Shown here: positions 1-7,756 of the stretch, piece by piece
How the letters are laid out: every line of letters starts with the position of its first letter
How positions within the stretch are numbered: the first letter of the stretch is position 1
Assembly (NCBI RefSeq): GCF_026409565.1
Contig: NZ_CP112881.1
Location: 2,155,501 to 2,219,500 of the forward strand
Origin: Sneathiella aquimaris
GTDB lineage: Bacteria > Pseudomonadota > Alphaproteobacteria > Sneathiellales > Sneathiellaceae
Length of the DNA stretch: 64,000 bases
Direction: 5' to 3'
Program-made: the position numbers and the translations under genes
The notes under the pieces: generated by a model
What the model saw: only the letters and a program-made list of their open reading frames with translations
The model's database searches: none
Told to the model about the DNA's origin: nothing

Positions 1-613
1 CCTCTCGATCCGGTTTAAAATGCGTTAGAAAATCGGACGCGATTTGGGCGACCAAAGCTTCAAAACTGTTATCCCACCCGTATTCTTCTGCATATAAACG
101 CCCATGAGCGTTGATGATCCAGCCCATATCCCCCGGTTGATGGTTTCGCAAGACGAGGGGAGGCGCAGGCAAATCCGACTTTTCAAGAAGAGATTGAATG
201 GACCCCATGGCCCGCAAAAGCGTATTTTGTTGATCCTCATTCAGATTGTTGATCATTACACTGAACAAGGCGCTTGATTGTTGGTCCAGTTGTTCTGCCT
301 CACGGTCGCCTTTTTCAGTAAGAACAACAATTTGCCGCCTTCTATCCGCAAGGTCTGTTTTTCGCGCAATAATGCCTTGTTTTCCGAATTTTGTCAGTAA
401 TCTACTGACATACGCCGGATCCAGATCCAGTTCATGGGCCAACTCTTTTGCAGTTGTTTGCCGTCGCTCATGAATTTCGTACAGAACACGGGCTTCTGTT
501 AACCCGAAATTGCTGTCCAGTAGCATTTCATTCAGAATACCGGCTTTACGCGTATAAAAGCGGGAGAATGAGCGAACAGCCGCGACTTTTTCAAGAAAGG
601 ATTGGTTTTGCAT
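1..613 (-). CDS. MarR-family regulator fused to a GNAT acetyltransferase (partial, runs off left edge)
   Basis: An open frame from ATG at 613 runs to the window edge without a stop (204 codons visible). Residues about 30-145 form a MarR winged-helix domain: the recognition-helix region reads TAKELAHELDLDPAYVSRLL and the wing has the DRR motif (residues 90-92). From about residue 153 a second domain starts with LVLRNHQPGDMGWIINAHG, followed by YAEEYGWD, which matches the start of the acetyltransferase half of MarR-GNAT fusion proteins; the rest is outside the window. It is divergent from the Old Yellow Enzyme gene and shares a short promoter region with it, so local control is plausible (inference). 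Ligand and acetylation target are unknown. Confidence 0.88.
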   Translation of the reverse strand, partial: MQNQSFLEKVAAVRSFSRFYTRKAGILNEMLLDSNFGLTEARVLYEIHERRQTTAKELAHELDLDPAYVSRLLTKFGKQGIIARKTDLADRRRQIVVLTEKGDREAEQLDQQSSALFSVMINNLNEDQQNTLLRAMGSIQSLLEKSDLPAPPLVLRNHQPGDMGWIINAHGRLYAEEYGWDNSFEALVAQIASDFLTHFKPDRE

Positions 614-632
614 TTGCTTATTGTCACTGGAT

Positions 633-662
633 TTGTCAATTAGATGATACTAGTCATATAAT
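633..662 (+). promoter_or_regulatory. Sigma70-type promoter for the Old Yellow Enzyme gene
   Basis: TTGTCA at 633-638 and a perfect TATAAT at 657-662 are separated by 18 bases. Transcription would start near 669, giving a leader of about 160 bases before the ATG at 830. The imperfect palindrome 644-657 lies inside the spacer. Prediction from sequence only. Confidence 0.55.
644..657. promoter_or_regulatory. Imperfect palindrome, candidate MarR operator
   Basis: ATGATACTAGTCAT is an inverted repeat (ATGA/TCAT arms around ACTAGT, with one extra base) lying between the -35 and -10 of the rightward promoter and covering the -10 of the leftward one. MarR dimers bind such short palindromes in divergent promoters; binding by the adjacent regulator is inferred. 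Confidence 0.4.
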
Positions 663-673
663 AGTTTGTCCAA
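644..673 (-). promoter_or_regulatory. Candidate promoter for the MarR-GNAT gene
   Basis: On the minus strand TTGGAC (673-668) and TATCAT (649-644) are 18 bases apart, upstream of the ATG at 613. It overlaps the plus-strand promoter almost completely, so polymerases for the two genes would compete and one operator could control both. Confidence 0.4.
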
Positions 674-829
674 ATAGTGAACCCGCTTTCTTGAACATCC
701 TGCTCAAAATCGATTTTTCGAATTATGTGACCGTCTTCACTGGATCAATAAACAACGTTGCGAAATAGAAGGGCGCTCCTTAAGTTGAGAAAAGCGCAAA
801 GACAATATTCAAAGATTAAAGGTTCGAAA

Positions 830-1909
830 ATGAACAAAGACCTATTCACATCGCTTAACTTCAATCATGGCAGCCATATCGAAAACAGACTGGCAATGGC
901 CCCAATCACGAATATGCAAAGTCATGATGATGGGCGGCTTTCCGATGAAGAATATAAATGGCTGACCATGCGGGCAAACGCTGGTTTTGGATTGACCATG
1001 ACCTGCGGGGCCTTTACTGAAATGTCGGGAAAAGGCTTTCCCGGACAGCTTGGTATCCATAATGACGACATGCTTCCTGGGTTAACCAAGTTCGCTAAGG
1101 GCCTGAAAGAAAATGGGTCTCTTGCGATTGTACAGCTTATTCATGGTGGTATGCGGGCCGCAGAAGAGCATACCGGCACTCAGCCTGTATCCGCGAGTGA
1201 CCAAGCCAAGTTTAATGCGCGTGGTTTATCCACGGATGAAGTGAAATCAGTCATAGAAAATTACATTCAGGCGGCTCTTCGTGCTGAAAAAGCGGGCTTT
1301 GACGGTGTTGAAGTCCATGGGGCTCATGGATACTTATTGTGCCAGTTTTTAAGTGCCACTCTTAATCAACGAACAGATGAATATGGCGGTTCACCTGAAA
1401 ACCGTGCTCGGATCATATTTGAAATTGTCGATGGTATCCGTGAAAAATGTCGGCCTGATTTTAACGTTAGCGTCCGTTTGTCGCCTGAACGGTTCGGAAT
1501 GCGACTGGAAGACGCACTTTACACGGCTAAACGTCTTTTCGACGAAGAAAAGATCGATTTTCTGGATGTCTCATTGTGGGATTTCAAAAAAGAACCAGAA
1601 GAAGAGGCTTTCAAGGGCAAAAAACTCATGTCGTATTTTGCTGAGCTGGACCGCAAGTCAGTAAAATTGACGGTTGCTGGTAAAATCATGTCTGCTGCCG
1701 ATGTTGATCTGGCCTATAAGATGGGGGCAGATTTTGTGATGGCAGGCCGGGCAGGTATCTTACATCACGATTTCGTTGCGCAAATCCAGAACAACGCTGA
1801 TTTTGAAAGTGCCAAGCTACCAGTGAGCGAAGCATATCTTGCAGAACAGGGTCTGAGCGAAACGTTCGTAAAATATATGGCCACATGGGATGGGTTCGTC
1901 AGCAAATAA
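830..1909 (+). CDS. NADH:flavin oxidoreductase, Old Yellow Enzyme family
   Basis: A 359-residue single-domain FMN-binding TIM barrel that reduces activated C=C bonds (enones, nitro compounds) with NAD(P)H. Visible family features are QLIHGG at 102-107, the substrate-binding pair H163/H166 in EVHGAHGY, the NQRTDEYGGS loop at 179-188, and C-terminal phosphate-binding segments GADFVMAGRA. The His-His pair resembles the YqjM type rather than the His-Asn classical type. ATG 830 is preferred to in-frame starts further upstream because AAAGG lies about seven bases before it and the family begins here. It is likely controlled by the divergent MarR-GNAT protein. The physiological substrate is unknown. 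Confidence 0.9.
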   Translation: MNKDLFTSLNFNHGSHIENRLAMAPITNMQSHDDGRLSDEEYKWLTMRANAGFGLTMTCGAFTEMSGKGFPGQLGIHNDDMLPGLTKFAKGLKENGSLAIVQLIHGGMRAAEEHTGTQPVSASDQAKFNARGLSTDEVKSVIENYIQAALRAEKAGFDGVEVHGAHGYLLCQFLSATLNQRTDEYGGSPENRARIIFEIVDGIREKCRPDFNVSVRLSPERFGMRLEDALYTAKRLFDEEKIDFLDVSLWDFKKEPEEEAFKGKKLMSYFAELDRKSVKLTVAGKIMSAADVDLAYKMGADFVMAGRAGILHHDFVAQIQNNADFESAKLPVSEAYLAEQGLSETFVKYMATWDGFVSK

Positions 1910-2353
1910 CCATCGACCAATCGATCCGTATATATCAGCGAAAACCATTCGATGAAGGATTACCGTGATCTTCATCCGGTATCTTAAATACAGTCCGTCA
2001 AGTATTTGTCTTATTTGAAATTACCACTTTTCGGGCTGCCTATCTTTTACTGCTATGTATAAAGAGTTGGCCTTTGGCTCGGCGGCCTTTCAGCGCAAGT
2101 CACCTGCGCTAATAATTGCGATCTGTTAAGAAGATCAATCGCTTTGATGAACCCTTTCCATGGGATTACGGTCAAGTCTGAGCGTAATCCCATGGTGTGG
2201 TTTATTCAGGTCATCGAGAGGGGGTCTAACGGTCGGTCATGATAAAGTACAAGATCACTTATATCAGCCAGTGCCAGTCCCGGTAAAAACAGAAAGGCAA
2301 ATTCCATAGTCCTTGGTTTTCCACTTTTTTAAAGAAAGTTGAAGGTTAAAGAT
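1910..2353. other. Gene-free spacer with hairpins between convergent genes
   Basis: No credible coding frame is visible. It holds a short inverted repeat (2092-2097 with 2105-2110, 7-base loop) and a longer perfect one at 2158-2195, both downstream of the oxidoreductase gene, plus the AT-rich inverted repeat 2326-2374 that reaches into the end of the opposing hydrolase gene. Confidence 0.6.
2158..2195. repeat. Perfect 13-bp inverted repeat
   Basis: CCATGGGATTACG (2158-2170) and its exact reverse complement (2183-2195) flank a 12-base loop. No T-run follows on either strand, so it is not a textbook terminator. It could stabilise the 3' end of the upstream mRNA, bind a protein, or be the remnant of a small mobile repeat. 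I noticed no second copy in this window. Confidence 0.6.
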
Positions 2354-2374
2354 TCAGGAATCTTTCTTTAAAAA
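2326..2374 (-). terminator. AT-rich stem-loop spanning the stop of the hydrolase gene
   Basis: Perfect 13-bp arms (2326-2338 and 2362-2374) on the minus strand are followed by only one more T before the sequence becomes GTGG; a smaller inverted repeat (2348-2355 with 2358-2365) lies inside, over the stop codon. It may act as a weak terminator of the dehalogenase-like gene. Confidence 0.35.
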
Positions 2375-3295
2375 TTCAGAAACGAGCTGTGCTATTACCT
2401 GAGGAGCATCCTCCGGGCTGTAATGCCCGACACCAGGTAAACGCTCTACGCGCCCGTCCGGGAAAACTTGATCAAACAGCGGCAGTAAATGCTTAGCATG
2501 CAGGGTCCGGTCAGCCTCACCCCAGATCGCTAATGCCGGTTTCTTTGCTAATGTTTTTTTGGTGGCCAGATCGGGTTCTTCAAAAACATGGGCTCCCGTT
2601 GCAAACCCCTTTGCCCAGCCAATAGCGCCTAAAGCCTCTTCAGGCGTTGAAAAGGGTGCACGATAAGCCTGTAACCAGCTATCGGTGATGATGTCATTTT
2701 GTTCAAAGCCATTGAGCTTGAGCGTTGAGAGAATATTATAATCAAGCTGTCCGAGCACCTGTTCAAGCGTGCCGTCTTCATTGGCTTTAATTATCCATTG
2801 GAACCACGGCGATTCAGCAACATTGGCACCAATCCTTGTCAAAAAATCCGGCTGACCGGCAGGCGTTGGCCCATTCACCGACACAATATTTTTAATTTTT
2901 TCTGGATGACGAATGGCTAACCCCATACCTACAGGGCCGCCAAAGTCATGCATTACAAGTGTGATATTCTGCAAATCCTGCGCAAGGACAAAACGCTCCA
3001 GATTATCAATATGATCCTGAAGCCAATAGGTTCGGTCTTTAGGCGTACCACTCTTGCCAAATCCCATGTGATCAACGGCAATAACGCGATTATTTTGCGC
3101 CCATATCGGAATTTGATGGCGGAAAAGATAGCTCCATGTGGGCTCTCCATGCAGTAAAAGCAAGGTTTCAGAACCTTCGCCTTCATCAATATAATGCATT
3201 CGAAAACCGGGAGTGTCCGTGTACCGAGCGTGAAACGGCCAAGTATTGTCAAACGTCTCGTTCGGTTCAATAGTTGGGGAAGAATTACCCATCAT
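2354..3295 (-). CDS. Alpha/beta-hydrolase, haloalkane dehalogenase-like
   Basis: A 313-residue alpha/beta-hydrolase. The oxyanion/halide-binding signature HGEPTWSYLFR (49-59), the nucleophile elbow MHDFGGPVG with Asp117, the likely acid D262 (in WGEAD) and the catalytic His291 (GVGHYSPED) match haloalkane dehalogenases, which hydrolyse carbon-halogen bonds to alcohols through an Asp ester. The residue after the nucleophile is Phe118, whereas characterised dehalogenases usually have Trp there as a halide ligand; activity on haloalkanes is therefore uncertain and another ester or epoxide substrate is possible. AAGGA sits six bases before ATG 3295. No signal peptide is seen. The gene is not in an obvious operon. 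Confidence 0.8.
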   Translation of the reverse strand: MMGNSSPTIEPNETFDNTWPFHARYTDTPGFRMHYIDEGEGSETLLLLHGEPTWSYLFRHQIPIWAQNNRVIAVDHMGFGKSGTPKDRTYWLQDHIDNLERFVLAQDLQNITLVMHDFGGPVGMGLAIRHPEKIKNIVSVNGPTPAGQPDFLTRIGANVAESPWFQWIIKANEDGTLEQVLGQLDYNILSTLKLNGFEQNDIITDSWLQAYRAPFSTPEEALGAIGWAKGFATGAHVFEEPDLATKKTLAKKPALAIWGEADRTLHAKHLLPLFDQVFPDGRVERLPGVGHYSPEDAPQVIAQLVSEFLKKDS

Positions 3296-4258
3296 TTTGT
3301 TCCTTTTCAGAACCTCTTATATCTATCTCAGACCAATGATTGGCCGAGACATTACAGAGGAAAATTATGCAGCCCGACGCAGCACATATGCGGTGACGGT
3401 AGGGAAATCAAACTCAATCTCGAACGTTTTGTTAAAATGGATGTAAAGGTGTCCATGGTCACATTCATTAAACCCAACGACTGTCAGAGCAGGCTGCTCT
3501 GTGATCTGTCGTGATAGGACGCCGTAGTTTGCACTATTGAAATTTAGATAGGTCTCAATTGATACTGGTCAATCAGTAAAAGTCTGAAAGGCAAACAGTG
3601 CTTAAGCCAATTTTTTATTGAAGAAAATCAATGCACAGTATTTTTCTCATTTCTTCATGTTGAGAATAAGAGGGTTTCCATCCGCCGTATCAGAAACAGG
3701 TAAATCATGATAAGGGAAACTAAAAGTAGAGCTGTGACGATTGATCCTGATGGAATAGTGTTTGATATGCATACTGCCCATAAAGTCCCGGAAATAACTT
3801 CAATATTTTCCATAATATAAATTATACGCAAAAATGATTACCAACGATCTGAGTAGTTTATTTATATTCGAACGCCGCTCTCCTCCTGGTTTTTCGTTCT
3901 GGCCAAACCCTCGTCCAATTTAGCGGACCCATCATATTGTTCGGTGGATATTCTCATTCGGTGTCCAGCACTGCGAATACTCAGGTGACAATTTCCCTAA
4001 CTAAAACGTCAAGTAGCTGAAAACGCCCTTTCAGGAAATTTATCGCGACGATCTGTCATATCCGAACCTCAAACTATTAAGAATAACGTGAGATACATGC
4101 CCCCTTTTCTCAATTTTTACAGCCTACCATTACCGTCGACATTCTAACCGGCAATAAAACAAAGCGCCTTGAGTTTGTCATTATGGACCGACCCTCTGGG
4201 TAACCGTATGGCTAAACAGCTGTATTAATTGAAACCTTGCTGACGTTGTTTACCTTGT
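3296..4258. other. 963-base stretch without a recognisable gene
   Basis: All frames are broken by frequent stops. No tRNA, repeat array or insertion-sequence end was recognised. The only frame with a plausible start is the 37-codon one at 3707-3820, described separately. The part next to 3295 must hold the promoter of the hydrolase gene. The stretch could be a decayed gene or contain an unrecognised small RNA. Confidence 0.5.
3707..3820 (+). CDS. Possible 37-residue ORF of unknown function
   Basis: ATG 3707 follows AGG by about eight bases and runs for 37 codons to TAA. The peptide contains VTIDPDGIVFDMHTAH and is not strongly biased in composition, but I recognise no family. It may be chance in an AT-rich gap. 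Confidence 0.15.
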   Translation: MIRETKSRAVTIDPDGIVFDMHTAHKVPEITSIFSII

Positions 4259-4867
4259 TCATTCAGAGGCGAAGATAATTTCTTCAATCTCTTCGCAACG
4301 CTCCATGGTCAGTAATGATTTGGACAAACTGTAGTCAAAACCATTCCGCACCAGCGTCTGCAGTTCCTTTTGCAATCGTTCCTTAGATTCACCGTCGGGT
4401 TTATAAGGCCCAAAGCGGCGTTTTTTTATATATTTTGCTGCCGCTTTACGTTCTGTATAGCCTTCTTCCTCCCTCAACTGGTCCAATGCGCGATCCGCTT
4501 CATTGTCTTTAAATCCCAGACTTTGTAATTTTACACTGATCTGTAATGAGGATTTACCCTGCCGTCCCATGGACCGCGCCTTACTTGCCGCATATTCCGT
4601 GTCATTTAAAATCCCAGCGTCGACAAGTTTGGAAATTTCAGCATCAATTATCTCCAGAACCGCCTCTGGCTCCGTTTGATGAAATTCAATTGCTTTGCTT
4701 GATTTGTTCATTAAATGGCGCCGCAATTTCATGGTTGTTGCGGCAAAACGATCCAGATAACGCAGGGCTTGTTGCCGAATGAGCGCAGGTGAAATTTCCT
4801 TAGGCGGTTTTTCCTTTTTAACCTTCTTCTTATTATGTTGAAAATCGTCATCCAGCTCATCAGTCAT
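4259..4867 (-). CDS. recX: Regulatory protein RecX
   Basis: A 202-residue protein that modulates RecA filaments. After a charged Lys-rich N-terminus (residues about 10-25), it shows the three-helix RecX repeats: LIRQQALRYLDRFAATTMKLRRHL, split over about 30-53, then DAGILNDTEYAASKARS, SLQISVKLQSLGFKDNEADR and a C-terminal repeat with RNGFDYSLSK. The length is normal for alphaproteobacteria. It is not adjacent to recA here, and I see no GAAC-N7-GAAC SOS box just upstream, unlike lexA in this window, so damage control of this copy is unproven. Confidence 0.88.
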   Translation of the reverse strand: MTDELDDDFQHNKKKVKKEKPPKEISPALIRQQALRYLDRFAATTMKLRRHLMNKSSKAIEFHQTEPEAVLEIIDAEISKLVDAGILNDTEYAASKARSMGRQGKSSLQISVKLQSLGFKDNEADRALDQLREEEGYTERKAAAKYIKKRRFGPYKPDGESKERLQKELQTLVRNGFDYSLSKSLLTMERCEEIEEIIFASE

Positions 4868-5329
4868 AGTGTAAGATTATGTATAAAAACAATAATTTCC
4901 AGCCAAAAATTAACGAAGTAGCTTATTCCTGGAATTTCGTCGAAACTGCTTCCAGGCCGCAGCCATCTTTGGACTGAGAATGTCCATGGCTTGACATATA
5001 AGGAAAGCCGAAGGCCTGTAATCCAAGTTTTAAATCTGCCTTACCAGTACGGATTACGGCAGCAGGATACTCCGACGCCTGAAAATTCGGGATTGGATTG
5101 AGGCACACATGCCAGAATAATTTGACCTGTTTTTTATAACTCTACCCATCTCGCCGTGTGAATAGTGATTTATACTGTCCGCAGTCTTTATTCTGCTTTA
5201 GTAAAAAGACAAACATCCGCACTATTTTTGCATTTCACGCTGATAGTACATGTCTGGTCCTTTACGAAGACACGGATAGGCGATTACACTGCACCACAAC
5301 ATCATTGACCAATTTTGATCCGAAAGCAT
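4868..5329. other. Spacer between recX and mazG
   Basis: About 460 bases holding the divergent promoters of recX and mazG and one doubtful 61-codon minus-strand frame (4923-5108). No RNA gene or repeat recognised. Confidence 0.5.
4923..5108 (-). CDS. Doubtful 61-residue ORF upstream of recX
   Basis: ATG 5108 to TAA 4923, on the same strand as recX and 55 bases ahead of it. No clear ribosome-binding site precedes it. The peptide (with KADLKLGLQAFGFPY and GHSQSKDGCGLE) matches no family I know and has no membrane segment. It could be a remnant or chance. Confidence 0.15.
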   Translation of the reverse strand: MCLNPIPNFQASEYPAAVIRTGKADLKLGLQAFGFPYMSSHGHSQSKDGCGLEAVSTKFQE

Positions 5330-6157
5330 ATGTCTGTGTCTAAAGAAAAAACATCCCCAATCGAGCAGCTTCTGGAAATTATGGAAAAACTCCGGGATCC
5401 GAAAACCGGTTGCCCCTGGGACATTGAACAATCTTTCAAGACAATTGCCCCCTACACCATCGAAGAAGCTTATGAAGTTGCTGAAGCAATTGCCGATGGC
5501 GACATGGATGAGTTGAAATCGGAGCTGGGCGATTTAATGTTTCAGGTGGTGTTCTATACTCAAATGGCAAAAGAAGAGGGGCATTTTGATTTTAACGACG
5601 TTGTCCAGGCCATTGCCGATAAAATGATTGCCCGGCACCCTCATGTATTCGGGGTAAAATCCATCGCAGATGCAGAGGCACAAACCATCGCGTGGGAAGA
5701 AATGAAAGCGGAAGAAAGGCAACGTGCCGCTGAGAAAAAAGGGCGACCCCTTTCTGTATTAGATAATGTCGCACATACCCTTCCTGCCCTCACCCGTGCG
5801 ATCAAACTACAAAACAGAGCAGCCCGGGTTGGGTTCGACTGGCCCGATACAGCACCGGTTTTCGATAAAATCAAAGAAGAACTTGAAGAATTGAGGGCAG
5901 AAATCGCCGCGAATAACGATCCGGACCGTATTGCCGAAGAATATGGAGACTTCCTGTTCGTCGTCGCCAATCTGGGACGCCATATTGGCGTTGAACCCGA
6001 AACTATTCTTGCGCAGACTAATAGAAAATTTACCAGACGCTTTCATTATATTGAGCAAAGGTTGCACGAGAACAATAAATCGCCTGAAACCAGTAGCCTC
6101 GAAGAAATGGACTATTATTGGAATGAAGCAAAAAAAACAGAGAAAGAAACATTGTAA
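5330..6157 (+). CDS. mazG: Nucleoside triphosphate pyrophosphohydrolase MazG
   Basis: Hydrolyses (d)NTPs to NMP and pyrophosphate, clearing non-canonical nucleotides. The 275-residue protein has two tandem MazG folds: the first with GCPWD (27-31), EEAYE (45-49) and ELGD (65-68), the second with EELEELRAE and EEYGDFLFVVANLGRH, each supplying the metal-binding EExxE and ExxD motifs. ATG 5330 is preferred to the in-frame TTG at 5315 because the family starts with a short tail before IEQLLEIMEKLRDP. It is transcribed in the same direction as the kinase gene 54 bases downstream. Confidence 0.95.
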   Translation: MSVSKEKTSPIEQLLEIMEKLRDPKTGCPWDIEQSFKTIAPYTIEEAYEVAEAIADGDMDELKSELGDLMFQVVFYTQMAKEEGHFDFNDVVQAIADKMIARHPHVFGVKSIADAEAQTIAWEEMKAEERQRAAEKKGRPLSVLDNVAHTLPALTRAIKLQNRAARVGFDWPDTAPVFDKIKEELEELRAEIAANNDPDRIAEEYGDFLFVVANLGRHIGVEPETILAQTNRKFTRRFHYIEQRLHENNKSPETSSLEEMDYYWNEAKKTEKETL

Positions 6158-6211
6158 CAGTCTATTAGCGCTGTCTGTAGTTCCTCTTTTTGTTGCTTGA
6201 AAGGCAATATT

Positions 6212-7741
6212 TTGGCCGATCACGCCCCGCTACCTCATTTCAAGTCTCATCAGGAATTGTCGTCTTATAACCTTCTTTCCACGCTAGTCTGGGTTTATAA
6301 AATTGACGAAAATGCCTTTTGGTGGGCGAACAATGCCGCTTTGGAATTTTGGGAAACCGATGGCGTTGATGCTTTTGTCAGTATCGATCTGACAGAAGAT
6401 ACACCCGTTGTAAAAGACCGCCTGAATGATGTCTTCGAAAGATGCGCCAAAGGCGAAACCGTTGAAGAAAACTGGACGTTATACCCAAAAGATATTCCAA
6501 AAATGGTGATTGTTAATTTTCGTGCCATTTTGGTGGATGAAAACAAACGCGCAGTCCTGATTGAAGCAACCCCGTTTTTGAAAGATGAACTGGACCCGCG
6601 CGCGAAACGAATATTGGAGGCCGCCAGAAACACCCCTCTTCTCGTTAGCACCTATAGTCTTGACGGACATCTACTGGTTCAAAATCCTGCGGCTGTAAAG
6701 GCTTATGGCTTTTCAACAGACGAAATGGTCGCTTTTTCGGATCGATATCCTGATATAGATTTATTCAATGACCTGAATGAAAGCCTGAAGCAACACTCAG
6801 TATTTGTTAAAGAAGTTGAAGTGCTGACCCAAGAAGCCCCCAGATGGCACCGTATAACCGTTGAAAACGGACGGGATCCGGTTTCTGGTGAACAGGTTTA
6901 TGTCGTCGCCGAAGAAGATGTAACAAAACGGGTTCAGGCTGAACAGGATCTGAAAAATTTGAATATGACCCTCGAACAGCGGGTTGCCGAACGCACTGAG
7001 AAATTATCCATTGCTCAAGCAGAAGCCGAGGCCGCAAATCAGGCAAAAACAGACTTCCTCGCTACGATGAGCCACGAATTACGAACCCCTTTGAACGCAA
7101 TCATTGGTTTTTCAGAAATGTTGTCAGCCCGAGTTTATGGCAGCATCAATGAACGGCAGGCTTCCGCTCTTTCTGATATAAATGACAGCGGCCGGCGGCT
7201 ATTGAACCAGATTAATGAATTACTGGATGCCTCTACCATCGATAGTGGAAACCTCAACCTTTTTGAAACGACCTTTCCCGTATCAAAAATTACAGATTAT
7301 TGCGAACGGGTTTTCTCACTGGAAGCTTCCAAAAAAGGCCAGCGACTGGTCATCGAATGCCGAAATGCCGATACGGTCATTTGCGCAGATGAACACCGTC
7401 TTACGCAAGTCATCATCAACTTAATGACCAATGCGACGAAATATACCCCTAAAGGCGGGCAGATTTCCCTTATTATTCACAAGAAAGAAAATGGAGATGT
7501 GGTTTTTGAAATTCACGATAATGGCATTGGGATTGAAGAAAGCGAATTGAAGCGGGTTTTCGATGCCTTTATGCAAACGGAACAGGCATCCACGCTGGCA
7601 TCGGGAAAAGGTGTTGGCCTGGGGCTGTATATCTCATCCCAGCTGATGAAGCTGCATAACGGATCAATTCACATGAGTAGTCAGGTTGGAAAAGGGACAG
7701 TCGCAACCGCAACGTTACCTGCCTCACGCGTCATTGCCTAA
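6212..7741 (+). CDS. Soluble PAS-domain sensor histidine kinase (orphan)
   Basis: About 509 residues without membrane segments. Order: a PAS-like domain (about 15-120), a second PAS (about 135-245, with STYSLDGHLLVQNPAA), a coiled coil (NMTLEQRVAERTEKL), HisKA with MSHELRTPLNAI (phospho-acceptor His288), and a HATPase with the N box NLMTNATKY, G1 DNGIGIEE and G2 GKGVGLGLYIS. It autophosphorylates and must pass the phosphate to a response regulator encoded elsewhere, as none adjoins. Start: TTG 6212 has GAAAGG seven bases ahead; the in-frame TTG at 6197 lacks this. It lies behind mazG and converges on hflX with 15 bases between stops. Signal and output are unknown. Confidence 0.88.
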   Translation: MADHAPLPHFKSHQELSSYNLLSTLVWVYKIDENAFWWANNAALEFWETDGVDAFVSIDLTEDTPVVKDRLNDVFERCAKGETVEENWTLYPKDIPKMVIVNFRAILVDENKRAVLIEATPFLKDELDPRAKRILEAARNTPLLVSTYSLDGHLLVQNPAAVKAYGFSTDEMVAFSDRYPDIDLFNDLNESLKQHSVFVKEVEVLTQEAPRWHRITVENGRDPVSGEQVYVVAEEDVTKRVQAEQDLKNLNMTLEQRVAERTEKLSIAQAEAEAANQAKTDFLATMSHELRTPLNAIIGFSEMLSARVYGSINERQASALSDINDSGRRLLNQINELLDASTIDSGNLNLFETTFPVSKITDYCERVFSLEASKKGQRLVIECRNADTVICADEHRLTQVIINLMTNATKYTPKGGQISLIIHKKENGDVVFEIHDNGIGIEESELKRVFDAFMQTEQASTLASGKGVGLGLYISSQLMKLHNGSIHMSSQVGKGTVATATLPASRVIA

Positions 7742-7756
7742 AAGCAGCGATCAGCA

